From Candidatus Neomarinimicrobiota bacterium (lineage in GTDB: Bacteria > Fidelibacterota > Marinisomatia > Marinisomatales > TCS55), in the NCBI GenBank assembly GCA_018651745.1, contig JABIDL010000030.1, positions 1-64,000 on the forward strand: a stretch of 64,000 nt of DNA, read 5' to 3'. The position numbers and the translations under genes were made by a program. The notes beneath the pieces were generated by a model. That model saw nothing but the letters and a program-made list of their open reading frames with translations, ran no database searches and had not been told where the DNA came from. Below, in pieces: positions 15,998-25,045 of this stretch. Numbering within the stretch: the stretch's first letter is position 1; each line of letters starts with the position of its first letter.

Positions 15998-16026
15998 TTG
16001 ACAAATCATTGGTTTAGGGTTTAAAA
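15998..16026 (+). promoter_or_regulatory. Candidate promoter for the type IV pilus cluster
   Basis: A perfect -35 box TTGACA (15998-16003), a 17-base spacer, and a weak -10-like TTAAAA (16021-16026). It lies about 125 bases before the pilin ATG, in the 289-base gap separating the FNR-like gene from the pilus genes. Nothing else in this gap looks like a gene or stable hairpin. A primary sigma-70-like consensus is assumed for this organism. Confidence 0.35.
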
Positions 16027-16149
16027 TCTCAAAAACTAGGAATATGATGATCGTCAATACGCTCGTTAGTAGAAATCATTAAAATTTTGTACATTACTTG
16101 GCTTTATTTGAACCCAATAAAACATCTTTACAAAGGAACAGGAAAAAAC

Positions 16150-16557
16150 ATGAATAAAATAATAGAATCCCTAAAGAAGGGTTTCACAATGATCGAGATT
16201 ATGGTTGTGGTTGTAATTGTCGCGATTTTAGCGGCGGTAGCTGTGCCTATTTATATTGATTATGTTGAAAGTGCCCGTGCGTCTGAGGCGAAATCGGTAA
16301 TTGGAAGTATCACAAATGGTGCAAAGATGTATCGGCAAACGTACGGCGAATGGCCGTCAGATGTTGAAGAAATTGAAAGTGCAGGACAAATAAGTGTCGA
16401 TCGAGCAACCAAACGTCAATGGATTTTCGAAATCCAAATGCCCGAACGTGTTCTTGCTACCAGCACCAGTGAAATGGAAGGTGGCGAAGGAAAGGTTGTT
16501 GAATACAATGCCGAAACGGGACAATACACAGGGTACGGAACCAAAAAACGTAATTAG
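16150..16557 (+). CDS. Type IV pilin (major pilin-like)
   Basis: A 135-aa prepilin. The short basic leader MNKIIESLKKG ends at G11, and cleavage before F12 exposes FTMIEIMVVVVIVAILAAVAVP with Glu at mature position 5, as needed for pilin assembly. The globular part (residues ~45-135) is short with no Cys pair. ATG 16150 is preceded by AGGAAAAAAC as a ribosome site, which decides the start against upstream in-frame codons. As the first gene of the cluster, with its own upstream gap, it is the best candidate for the major subunit; a role as pseudopilin of a T2SS-like machine is possible. Confidence 0.88.
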   Translation: MNKIIESLKKGFTMIEIMVVVVIVAILAAVAVPIYIDYVESARASEAKSVIGSITNGAKMYRQTYGEWPSDVEEIESAGQISVDRATKRQWIFEIQMPERVLATSTSEMEGGEGKVVEYNAETGQYTGYGTKKRN

Positions 16558-16563
16558 AATTGT

Positions 16564-17616
16564 ATGAACATTGATAAACTTCTATCCTACGCTCTCGAAA
16601 GCGGTGCTTCGGATTTACATTTAAGTACCGGATCTATTCCGATGGTTCGCATTAACGGAACCATGAAGCCGTTGAATCGTCCTGAAATGGAAGATTCTGA
16701 TATGGAGACTATTCTTCCTCAAATCATGGACGAAGATCAAATTTCTCGGTACCGAAAAGATAAGGAAATTGATTTATCTTACAAATTAGATGGTCAGGGA
16801 AGATTCCGCGTGAATTTCTTTCACCAAATCAGCGGGCTTGCAGGAGTATTTAGAACTATTTCTGAAGTTCCGAAAGGGTTTGAAGAACTTGGATTGCCGC
16901 CTGTTTTATCGAATTTAGCAATGCTCGAAAATGGTTTGGTTTTGCTTACCGGTCCTACGGGATCGGGGAAAAGTACCACGCTTGCCGCTATGATTGATTA
17001 TGTGAATCAAAATAAGTCGAAGCATATAATCACGATCGAAGATCCTGTTGAATATTTCCATAGTTCTAGCCAATGTCTCATCAATCAGAGAGAATTGGGT
17101 CTTACGACCCATAGTTTTGCAAATGCGTTGAGAGCAGCTCTTAGAGAAGACCCTGATGTGATTTTGGTTGGTGAAATGCGGGACCTTGATACGATTTCAC
17201 TTGCACTCACCGCGGCGGAAACGGGACACTTGGTTTTGTCAACTCTTCATACTTCGAGTTCCGTAAAAGCAGTGGACAGAATTATTGATATTTTCCCCGC
17301 CAGCCAAAAAAGTCAAATCCGATCGATGCTTTCGGAAAGTTTGGAAGCAGTCATTTCCCAAAAATTATTACCAACCAAAGATGATAAAGGTCGAGTCCCG
17401 GCATTGGAAATTCTTATGGCGACAACGGCTATTCGGAATCTTATCCGAGAAGACCGAATTTACCAAATTCCTTCCGTGATGCAGTCCGGAGGAGTGGATG
17501 GAATGCAAACGCTTGACCAAGACCTTCAAAGACTTGTTTCTCAGGCAATTATCGAACGATCGCAAGCAGTTGCATTAGCAGATAATCCGAAACTATTTGA
17601 ATCAAAAGTCCTGTAG
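16564..17616 (+). CDS. pilT: Type IV pilus retraction ATPase PilT
   Basis: A 350-aa hexameric secretion-type ATPase that powers pilus retraction. The N-terminal PAS-like domain contains SGASDLHLSTG. Walker A is GPTGSGKST (130-138), followed by the Asp box (HIITIEDPVEY), Walker B (DPDVILVGEMRD) and His box (GHLVLSTLHT). The C-terminal AIRNLIRE signature is diagnostic of PilT against PilB. Its presence favours a true retractable T4P over a type II secretion system. It sits 6 bases after the pilin gene and directly abuts the next minor pilin gene. Confidence 0.96.
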   Translation: MNIDKLLSYALESGASDLHLSTGSIPMVRINGTMKPLNRPEMEDSDMETILPQIMDEDQISRYRKDKEIDLSYKLDGQGRFRVNFFHQISGLAGVFRTISEVPKGFEELGLPPVLSNLAMLENGLVLLTGPTGSGKSTTLAAMIDYVNQNKSKHIITIEDPVEYFHSSSQCLINQRELGLTTHSFANALRAALREDPDVILVGEMRDLDTISLALTAAETGHLVLSTLHTSSSVKAVDRIIDIFPASQKSQIRSMLSESLEAVISQKLLPTKDDKGRVPALEILMATTAIRNLIREDRIYQIPSVMQSGGVDGMQTLDQDLQRLVSQAIIERSQAVALADNPKLFESKVL

Positions 17617-18069
17617 ATGAAACTGCACAATTCAAATGGATTTACGTTTATCGAAGTGTTGATTGCTGTGGTAATTGTGAGTGTGGCAGCATTTGGCTTA
17701 ATGCTCGGCGCTGTACATGCAAGAGGAGAATTGCAGGCGCTTGAAATCCGCGAACGTGCGACAGAAGAATTATTAAGTTTTGTAGAAACCATGAAAGGTC
17801 GCGTTGCAGATGGACGATTAACTGGAATTGAGCGTAGTGGAGATTTAGAAGGGAAACAAGTTTTTCTTTTGGGGAACAATGAAAACCCCGATAAAATCGA
17901 AGCAAAAATTTACTACGATCCGATTTATGAAGAACCTTCAGATTCTTCCGGTGGAATGGATCGCTATAGGTTTAAAACATGGATCACATGGAAGGATTAT
18001 ACGTCTGCAAGAAACGATGTAAAGAAAACCCGTGTATTAGAAATGGTAATGCTGGAGTATCCGCTGTGA
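17617..18069 (+). CDS. Minor pilin/pseudopilin (PilV/GspI-like)
   Basis: A 150-aa prepilin-like protein. G8 precedes F9-T-F-I-E13, the class III cleavage site and Glu5, and the hydrophobic helix VLIAVVIVSVAAFGLMLGA follows. The remainder is a small globular domain. It probably primes or caps pilus assembly. Its ATG starts right after the pilT stop, and its own stop overlaps the next gene (GTGA at 18066-18069). Confidence 0.82.
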   Translation: MKLHNSNGFTFIEVLIAVVIVSVAAFGLMLGAVHARGELQALEIRERATEELLSFVETMKGRVADGRLTGIERSGDLEGKQVFLLGNNENPDKIEAKIYYDPIYEEPSDSSGGMDRYRFKTWITWKDYTSARNDVKKTRVLEMVMLEYPL

Positions 18070-18686
18070 AGATTTCTTTCACTGAAAAATCATCTCCGGG
18101 ACTTACTCTCATTGAGTTGGTTACATCTATGACGGTGATTGGCATTATGGTTGTCGGACTCTCAATGGGTGTACAAGGAATTCTTTTTCATTATCAAAAC
18201 GACTCAGTCTTGTTGGAAGTTCGGCAATATGGTCAGGCTGTTATGCGGGAAATTATGTATGAAATTAATTCTTCAAGATTTATAGAAAGAGATTTTGCAA
18301 ACGGATATGCACGTCTTAGTCTTTATAAGTATGATAAAAATGGGAACGAATCTACTTTGTTCATATCCGGGCATGCGCTGGATGGAATTCAATTTGATGG
18401 AAGAAATCCGGTAGGCGGAACACTCGGGTTTCCCAGAAAGGGTCGCTTTCGTGATAACCGTCAGCGGATTGTTCGGCTCGAAACATTCAAGGCAGACCAG
18501 AGGATTGAAGAACGACCAAGTCTCCAAAAATTTGCAGAAGCCACATGGGATATCGAATTGATTTTTTCAATTGAATCAGATGTAAACGATCAGAATCCGT
18601 TGAATACAAATATCCGGGTAAAGCGAACCGTATTTATGCCGAATAAATATATTTCTCTCTACGAAAAATCCAGCGAACAAGGGTAA
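18066..18686 (+). CDS. Minor pilin/pseudopilin (PilW/GspJ-like)
   Basis: A 206-aa prepilin-like protein starting at GTG 18066, which overlaps the upstream stop as GTGA. Cleavage is expected after G12 in SSPG|LTLIELVTSMTVIG, with Glu at mature position 5. The larger globular domain, with repeated beta-strands, resembles PilW/GspJ minor pilins. The longer frame from 17979 would overlap the preceding gene by 90 bases and bury the leader, so the GTG start is preferred. Confidence 0.8.
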   Translation: MKISFTEKSSPGLTLIELVTSMTVIGIMVVGLSMGVQGILFHYQNDSVLLEVRQYGQAVMREIMYEINSSRFIERDFANGYARLSLYKYDKNGNESTLFISGHALDGIQFDGRNPVGGTLGFPRKGRFRDNRQRIVRLETFKADQRIEERPSLQKFAEATWDIELIFSIESDVNDQNPLNTNIRVKRTVFMPNKYISLYEKSSEQG

Positions 18687-18688
18687 TT

Positions 18689-20809
18689 ATGGGACATTTT
18701 CAAAAAGGTACTGCAACAATTACGGCTGTTATTTTTACCATGATTAGCCTACTGCTAACCATTGCCTATTTACGATATTCCTTGTCGGCTGCAGTCGTTG
18801 AAAAATATAGGTTTGCTGAATCGACCGCCATATTGCTTGCGGAAACAGGAATTAATAAAGAAGGGATGCCGAAATTGCCCTATTTATCCGATGAAGCTTT
18901 AGTGTTGGCAACCGAAAAAGTAAAATTCAGCGAAACGCCTGAATTTGATGGGTATTATCACGACGTTGTTTGTTCATCATATGTGAATGAATACGGGAAA
19001 ACTTTCTTTTACGCTAGCGCCTGGGGAACGGTTGAATTTGAAAGTACGGAGGGGCAAACGGTAGAAATTAAACGGAAGGCCGAAGTCAACCTTGTTGCGG
19101 AAGATTTTTCAAAATTTATGTATTTCACAAATTCAGAAGAACCGGGTGGTGGTCCGCAGGTGAGTGGAACAGTTACGTTTGGTGCATCTGATTCCCTTGA
19201 AGGGATTGTTCATACTAATGGCGAAATAACAATGAGCAATTGGGGTTGCCCTGTGTTTTCGGGAAAGGTGAACGCTAGCGACGGGATTAATATGGCGAAT
19301 TGTGAGGGAACATCTTTTGCGAATGCTACTTACGACGACTCCGCGGACGTTATAAGTTATCCACCAACAAATACGGTTCAATTAGTTAAAAATGCAGCAG
19401 ATTACGTGTTTACAGCTGATGATTTACTTGGGCGAGGTTCCATTAAAGATTCTTTGATTATGACAGAAATTGAATTTGTAACAGGGGGATTTAAAGTTGC
19501 ACAATGGGCGTATGTTGTTCCTCCGATTACCTTAGATGGCCAACCTGTTCTTTCATTTACTTGGGATGAAGATAACTCAATTGCCGAGTTAGATAATGGA
19601 AAAATAGGTTTGGAACTTCCCTTTAATGATATATCCGGATATGCCGGTGCAGATTCAGTTTTCATAAGCAGTTACGATTCTGAGGGTGAAGATGTTGATA
19701 ACGTTTTGTCTGATTATGCTATTGGTGATACTATTGTTATTTCTTCTGTGGATACAAGTTATAAATATTGGGCTGCGGTCATTACCTCTAAATCAACCAC
19801 AGGAGGCAATCATATCTACAAAGTAAGTTACCAAGAACAAGGCGCTTTTATTTTCGGTGGATTTGTAGATGGGGAGTCTGTTCAATTATCACACCGAACA
19901 GGATTAGAATCTGGAAGATTTAATCAATATGGTTTTTACCATAATCATAATGATAATGGTTCAATGTGTGCATCATCCGGTTTTCACCATTTTGATTTTG
20001 ACCCACCAAGTAGTGGGGCTCAATATGTAATGAATTGGACGATGTTTCATAGAGACAGAGCTGTGATTTATGTGAAGAAAGGTCAAGTTCGAGTTTACGG
20101 GGAGGTGGATGGACAGTTTACGATTGTGACGGATGATAACGTTGAATACAGGCGCCACGATGATTTACAAATATGGGATAGAGTATGGGGGAATATTTGG
20201 CTGATTGATGATGTTATTTATGCCGATTCAAACCCGACTACCGGCGAGGTTGTATATGGCACATCCAATCGCTTAGGACTCGTATCCGGAGGAAATGTAA
20301 TTATTGCGAATACTGCAGAAAACGGTGCAAGAAACAAAGCAAATGGTGCGGATATCATTGTCAATGCAGGCATTATTGCTATGCATGATTCTTTCGTAGC
20401 ACATTATTGGCAGAATTCAGTTACCGGTGATGCGGAAAATGGTTGGAACCCTTTTACAAATGCGCCATATTATGCTTCAAATCCTACAAATTCTAGAGCA
20501 GATGGACGCGGTACTTTTAGGAATCCAAATTCAATTTTGCAACAGGATACAGGAAATGATTTGCGTGGTACGGTAAAATTGTGGGGGTCGATTACTCAAA
20601 ATTTGCGTGGATATTTGAAAAGGAATCCATACGGTCCTTATGGTAATTACAAAATTGAATATGAAAAGAGTTATCATTACGATTATAATTTCAGCGATTT
20701 TTATGCGCCTCCCAATTTTCCCAATACAACGGGTGCTGACGGTGGTTTAAAATTAATTCTGAAAAGTTACAACGAAGTTCAAACTCGGAACGGAGGATCT
20801 GAAGGATGA
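18689..20809 (+). CDS. Large PilX-like pilus-associated protein (DUF4900-like)
   Basis: A 706-aa protein with an N-terminal hydrophobic helix (GTATITAVIFTMISLLLTIAYL) of the PilX_N kind, lacking the Glu5 of classical pilins. A long beta-rich exported region follows. SLEGIVHTNGEITMSNWGCPVFSGKV and GRLGLVSGGNVIIANT resemble the beta-helix-like DUF4900 region seen in PilX-type proteins of other phyla. It is far larger than proteobacterial PilX (about 170-200 aa), suggesting a tip adhesin or a scaffold carried by the minor-pilin complex. The stop overlaps pilM (ATGA). Confidence 0.7.
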   Translation: MGHFQKGTATITAVIFTMISLLLTIAYLRYSLSAAVVEKYRFAESTAILLAETGINKEGMPKLPYLSDEALVLATEKVKFSETPEFDGYYHDVVCSSYVNEYGKTFFYASAWGTVEFESTEGQTVEIKRKAEVNLVAEDFSKFMYFTNSEEPGGGPQVSGTVTFGASDSLEGIVHTNGEITMSNWGCPVFSGKVNASDGINMANCEGTSFANATYDDSADVISYPPTNTVQLVKNAADYVFTADDLLGRGSIKDSLIMTEIEFVTGGFKVAQWAYVVPPITLDGQPVLSFTWDEDNSIAELDNGKIGLELPFNDISGYAGADSVFISSYDSEGEDVDNVLSDYAIGDTIVISSVDTSYKYWAAVITSKSTTGGNHIYKVSYQEQGAFIFGGFVDGESVQLSHRTGLESGRFNQYGFYHNHNDNGSMCASSGFHHFDFDPPSSGAQYVMNWTMFHRDRAVIYVKKGQVRVYGEVDGQFTIVTDDNVEYRRHDDLQIWDRVWGNIWLIDDVIYADSNPTTGEVVYGTSNRLGLVSGGNVIIANTAENGARNKANGADIIVNAGIIAMHDSFVAHYWQNSVTGDAENGWNPFTNAPYYASNPTNSRADGRGTFRNPNSILQQDTGNDLRGTVKLWGSITQNLRGYLKRNPYGPYGNYKIEYEKSYHYDYNFSDFYAPPNFPNTTGADGGLKLILKSYNEVQTRNGGSEG

Positions 20810-21861
20810 TTCTTGGATTGGATGTAGGAAGGCAGGTTATCAAAACTGTTACTGTGGAAAAACAGCGATCCGGAGGATATAAACTTCTCCATGTAGCTCA
20901 ACGGCTTATTCCGGAACAGCATAAAGCGTATGACCCGGAAGCTGTAAGTCGTCCCATTGTTGTGATGGCAATAAAAGAAATCCTGAAACAGCAAAAAATA
21001 AATCCGAAACGTGTGCGAAATCTTGTAAGCAATATCAACGGCACCAATGTCAGTGTTCGTCAAATCATGACAATGGATATGGCGACGGAAGAATTGCAAT
21101 CAGCGCTCACTTTTGAGGCAAGAAAGCATATTCCGATGGATGGCACAGATGCGGTCATTGATTTTCAAATCTTCGGCCAAAATCCCAATGAAGTGGATAA
21201 AATTGATGTTGGTATGGTCGCTTGTACGAAGCGCGTTTTGAATGGACATTTGGATTTATTAAAAGAATCCGGGTTTAAACCGGGAATCGTTGATACAGAT
21301 CCCATTGCACTTTCTAATGCGTTTGTGTTACACCACGATTTCCCTGAAGAGGGTGTGATTGTGTTATTAGACATCGGTGCTGTATCCAGTTCCTTGGTGG
21401 TTTGGGGACAAAAAGACCAATTTTTTACACGAGACATTCCGGTAGGTGGACACTTGTTTGTAAAAGGATTATCAGATGTACGAAAAATGGATTATATAAC
21501 GGCGCAAGATGAATTGTACAAAGATGGCGTGAATGCTTTTCAAGAAACAAACGGTACGCAGGAAATCGGTCTAGCCGAAACTCAGCGAACGGTTTTTGAT
21601 AATTTAGTTGAGGATGTTCGAAGGTCACTTCGGTATTACGCTAAAACAACCAACCAAAGTTTCTTTCAAAAGATTTACCTTACAGGTGGCTGTGCAGGTA
21701 CTCCCGGTCTTTGTGATTTTATTCAAAGTAATTTGAATATTGATGTAGAAATATTTAATCCGTTCGCAACTCTAGATGGAACGGATGGGTTGGATATTTC
21801 TAATCCCGGCCAATACGGTGTAGCCGTTGGGCTTGCCATTCGCGGAGGGGTGGAAGCGTGA
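20806..21861 (+). CDS. pilM: Type IV pilus assembly protein PilM (actin-like ATPase)
   Basis: A 351-aa cytoplasmic protein of the actin/FtsA/PilM superfamily. The phosphate-1 motif is MILGLDVGRQVIKTVTV, the SHS2-like and phosphate-2 regions include VIVLLDIGAVSSSLVV, and the adenosine motif is IYLTGGCAGTPGL. PilM anchors the N-terminus of PilN at the inner face of the membrane. It is translationally coupled to its neighbours on both sides (ATGA at 20806, GTGA at 21858). Confidence 0.93.
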   Translation: MILGLDVGRQVIKTVTVEKQRSGGYKLLHVAQRLIPEQHKAYDPEAVSRPIVVMAIKEILKQQKINPKRVRNLVSNINGTNVSVRQIMTMDMATEELQSALTFEARKHIPMDGTDAVIDFQIFGQNPNEVDKIDVGMVACTKRVLNGHLDLLKESGFKPGIVDTDPIALSNAFVLHHDFPEEGVIVLLDIGAVSSSLVVWGQKDQFFTRDIPVGGHLFVKGLSDVRKMDYITAQDELYKDGVNAFQETNGTQEIGLAETQRTVFDNLVEDVRRSLRYYAKTTNQSFFQKIYLTGGCAGTPGLCDFIQSNLNIDVEIFNPFATLDGTDGLDISNPGQYGVAVGLAIRGGVEA

Positions 21862-22454
21862 AAAAATTTATCACAATTAACCTGAATCAATCCGAAACAA
21901 AGGAAGCACGGATTGAAATCTGGCGTGATCGCGTTAGATGGGGAATTTTTGGAATGATCATTTTGTTTTTACTGGGTGCAAACATCGGGGTGTGGATGAT
22001 TGGGCAGGGATATCGCACACTAATTGAACAAAAACAATCTGAAATAACTCAAGTTAAAGAAGACATAAATAATCTTCGGAAAAAAGGAAAAAACCTATCT
22101 AAAGATGACATCATTTCCTTGGCAGATTTAGAGGGTAACAGATATCTGTGGGCGCGCTATCTTGAATTGCTGGGTGAAATGACTCCCGAAGATATGGCTT
22201 TGACAGGGCTAAAATACCGTAATAAGAAAATGATTATTGAAGGGATTGGTGTTATTTATCAAGATGAGGAACAAAAATTTGAAATTGTGTACAATTTTAT
22301 AAATACACTGAAACAAAATCGCGATTTTTCGGATAATTTTAGCAGAATCAAATTTGATCAAGGTTCGCGAAAAAAAGTTCGCGGGCAGGACATTTATGAG
22401 TTTAGAATTGAAGCAACGCTGAAGCCTGGCGGAAGGACACTGAAGTCATCATGA
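21858..22454 (+). CDS. pilN: PilN-like inner-membrane alignment protein
   Basis: A 198-aa bitopic protein starting at GTG 21858 inside the pilM stop. The short cytoplasmic N-terminus MKKFITINLNQSE contains the INLN-type motif by which PilN binds PilM. One membrane helix (WGIFGMIILFLLGANIGVWMI), a coiled coil, and a ferredoxin-like periplasmic domain follow. Identity rests on this layout and on gene order after pilM. Confidence 0.85.
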   Translation: MKKFITINLNQSETKEARIEIWRDRVRWGIFGMIILFLLGANIGVWMIGQGYRTLIEQKQSEITQVKEDINNLRKKGKNLSKDDIISLADLEGNRYLWARYLELLGEMTPEDMALTGLKYRNKKMIIEGIGVIYQDEEQKFEIVYNFINTLKQNRDFSDNFSRIKFDQGSRKKVRGQDIYEFRIEATLKPGGRTLKSS

Positions 22455-23020
22455 AACAACGAAATACAATGTTATTCTTTGTGCTAATCGGGTTATCGGC
22501 TGTTTTTTGGCTTAACCTGAAATTTTCAATTTCTGATCATCCTGTAACAATGCTGGATTTGGAAGATGAACAGGAAGAATTAAATGAGCAGCTGATTAGT
22601 GCACAAATTTTAGCCAGTAAGCTAGATAGAGTCTATACCCTGTTTGATGAAAATTTAGCGATAGGAATTGCAGACTCAATTGCGGAAGATGCATCTATGC
22701 CCTTCTTACAGAATTTGACTGAAATGATGAATGATTTAGGTGTAACTCTGATGAATATCAAACCCAAACCGCGTGAAAAAAGAGAAAACTATTTCAGTGC
22801 TCCATACGAATTACTGTTAAAATGTAATTTTGATCAGTTGGGAAAATTTGTTGCTGAAATTGAACGATCACCGAGATTAATTACAATTGATGAATTTCTA
22901 GTAAAAAATGGGATTGAACGTGTGAAAACAACAACCTCAGAAGCAGATTTAAAAGAGCAAATTGTTGAGCTTCATCTATCCACTTTAACTTTGGTTAAAT
23001 CTAAAGGATCATCGTCATGA
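22451..23020 (+). CDS. pilO: PilO-like inner-membrane alignment protein
   Basis: A 189-aa bitopic protein. Near the N-terminus is one membrane helix (TMLFFVLIGLSAVFWLNL), then a heptad-like coiled coil (LEDEQEELNEQLISAQILASKL), then a periplasmic domain of PilO type. It overlaps pilN (ATGA 22451) and the next gene (ATGA 23017). In T4P systems PilN and PilO form periplasmic heterodimers linking PilM to the secretin through PilP. Confidence 0.82.
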   Translation: MKQRNTMLFFVLIGLSAVFWLNLKFSISDHPVTMLDLEDEQEELNEQLISAQILASKLDRVYTLFDENLAIGIADSIAEDASMPFLQNLTEMMNDLGVTLMNIKPKPREKRENYFSAPYELLLKCNFDQLGKFVAEIERSPRLITIDEFLVKNGIERVKTTTSEADLKEQIVELHLSTLTLVKSKGSSS

Positions 23021-23547
23021 GTAGAGAAAGAACCGTTTGGGCTTTACTGCTGATCTTGAGTACCCTTTCAATCGGGATAATGGCGTACAAAGTGGCCCCG
23101 CTCAATACCAAATGGTCCGGGGCAAAAGAAAGAGCAGAACAGATTCAGTTCGGTACAGATGAGGAACTTGAAAAAGTGATTGAATTTTTAGAAACAAGAC
23201 TATTAAATCGCAGTCAATACCAGTTTGCCTTGGATGAAGAACCGATGCGTCTTACCAATGTATTGTACCTCACAGACGCATACGGTCGTCCCATGCGATA
23301 TCGAAAAACTGGGAAACTTCGTGTTACAGCAATCATCGATGGATCTACCCAAAGAGCCATTGTTAATTATCGTGATAGGAATTTTGTAGTGACTGTAGGC
23401 GACTCTGTTGCCAAGGGTGAAGTAGTATGGATTGATGCCGAAGAAGTGGTTATTATTTCAGAGAATAAAGAAATCCATTATAGGGTATCTGGACTAAGTG
23501 TAGAAGAGGATGTATCCTCAAAAAACGGACAGAGGAGAGAATATTGA
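23017..23547 (+). CDS. PilP-like periplasmic linker protein
   Basis: A 176-aa protein with an N-terminal membrane anchor (TVWALLLILSTLSIGIMAY), no lipobox, and a C-terminal beta domain. The segment ending GDSVAKGEVVWIDAEEVVII resembles the homology region shared by PilP and GspC, which docks onto the secretin N-domain. The position between pilO and pilQ supports this role. Lacking the lipobox of classical PilP, it is closer in architecture to GspC. Confidence 0.68.
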   Translation: MSRERTVWALLLILSTLSIGIMAYKVAPLNTKWSGAKERAEQIQFGTDEELEKVIEFLETRLLNRSQYQFALDEEPMRLTNVLYLTDAYGRPMRYRKTGKLRVTAIIDGSTQRAIVNYRDRNFVVTVGDSVAKGEVVWIDAEEVVIISENKEIHYRVSGLSVEEDVSSKNGQRREY

Positions 23548-23548
23548 T

Positions 23549-25045
23549 ATGAAACGGCTGATTGCAATCATGTGTATCGGGATACTGGGTTCCATATTAC
23601 CCGCACAGAAAAATACAGAGAAAAATATTGGAACTGTTTCTGCAAAGGAGGCTATGGAACCGACACTGGTAACCATTCATGCCGAAGATGCATTTTTACC
23701 GAGTATTCTTGCTATTCTTGCCAGCGAAAGCGGATATAATATCGTTACAGATCCCAATGTGAACCGGCAGGATAAAATTACAATTCATCTTGATGCTGTC
23801 CCTATTGAACAGGCAATAAATCTTGTAGTTCGAGCTGTGGGCTTGAGTTATGAAGTTGTCGGAAATTCTTTTTTGATTGCAGAACCAAAAAAATTAGCCG
23901 AAGAGGTTGGTATTACATCTCATGTGGTGGAATTAAAGTATTCCGATGCGCTTGAAGTCAAAGAATTATTGAAAGATTTGACAGAACAAATTCAAGTGGA
24001 TGTTTCCGGGAATAAATTATTGGTGAATGCATCGCCGAAAAAAATCGCTGAAATTGAAGAAGTGATTCGCGAAATTGATATTCCGGCAATTCAGATTATG
24101 CTAGAAACCAGGTTGATTGAAGTAGCAATGGACGAGGAACAGAAAAACGGAATTGATTGGTCAAGACTCGCGAAATATACCACAATCCTTGCTGAAAGCG
24201 GCACACCTCCACACGGCGTAACCGGGGCCGGAAGCATCATTCCTGGATTGGGCCAAACCCCAAACGATGCCGGTACGGGAGTTGTGGAAGAATACGGCGA
24301 TATGCCTTTTGAACAACTTCCAGCTGATATGCCATTCAACCGCCTCTACTACACCGATGCCAATGACCAAAGTATTCTGCCCACAAAATTCAGCCGCCAA
24401 TTAACGGCATTTGATGTGACCCTTGATTTATTAATGAAAGAGAACAAAGCAGAAGTATTGGCAAATTCAAAATTGGTTACGCTTAACGGGAGAGAAGCCT
24501 ATATAAAAATGATTGACATTGTACCGTATATTTTAAGTTCGGGCGGTGTGGGCGGACAGGTTCAGGTTCAGCGTGAGGAAGTTGGAATAAAACTGACGAT
24601 TAAACCCAAAATAAACACAGATGGATACATTACAGTAAAGGTAGAACCTGAGGTTTCGTCTATTTTTGAATTTATTGGACCGGACAACAACATCCCGCGG
24701 GTTAAAAGCAGGCTTTCTTCAACCACAATTCGGGTGCGAGATGGAGAATCTATCATTATTGGTGGACTGATTAGTAAAGATAAAACAGTTACGGAATATA
24801 AAGTCCCTTACTTAAATAAAATCCCGCTGCTGGGTAAAAAGCTGTTTACCAGTTCTTCTATGACAGACAGAACAACCGACCTTATTATTCAAATAACTCC
24901 AACGGTTGTTAAAGATAACTATACAGGAATACTAAAGCGCCAAGACATGATTGAACTTGAAGAAACTGTTATTCAATTGAAAGAAATAGATTCAGATGAA
25001 GCTGAAACTGAATCGCAAGAAGAGGAAAAATCTAATGAAGAATAA
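23549..25045 (+). CDS. pilQ: Secretin PilQ
   Basis: A 498-aa outer-membrane channel protein. A signal peptide (MKRLIAIMCIGILGSILPAQ) leads to an STN/N0 domain (PSILAILASESGYNIVTDP), then N1-type domains (VVELKYSDALEVKELLKDLT) and the C-terminal secretin core. The core includes VLANSKLVTLNGREAYIK, the signature VRDGESIIIGGLISKDKT, and VPYLNKIPLLGKKLF. The AMIN domains of proteobacterial PilQ are absent, so it is short for PilQ. ATG 23549 has AGAGGAGAG upstream as a ribosome site. The C-terminal tail is strongly acidic. It overlaps the next gene by 11 bases. Confidence 0.93.
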   Translation: MKRLIAIMCIGILGSILPAQKNTEKNIGTVSAKEAMEPTLVTIHAEDAFLPSILAILASESGYNIVTDPNVNRQDKITIHLDAVPIEQAINLVVRAVGLSYEVVGNSFLIAEPKKLAEEVGITSHVVELKYSDALEVKELLKDLTEQIQVDVSGNKLLVNASPKKIAEIEEVIREIDIPAIQIMLETRLIEVAMDEEQKNGIDWSRLAKYTTILAESGTPPHGVTGAGSIIPGLGQTPNDAGTGVVEEYGDMPFEQLPADMPFNRLYYTDANDQSILPTKFSRQLTAFDVTLDLLMKENKAEVLANSKLVTLNGREAYIKMIDIVPYILSSGGVGGQVQVQREEVGIKLTIKPKINTDGYITVKVEPEVSSIFEFIGPDNNIPRVKSRLSSTTIRVRDGESIIIGGLISKDKTVTEYKVPYLNKIPLLGKKLFTSSSMTDRTTDLIIQITPTVVKDNYTGILKRQDMIELEETVIQLKEIDSDEAETESQEEEKSNEE

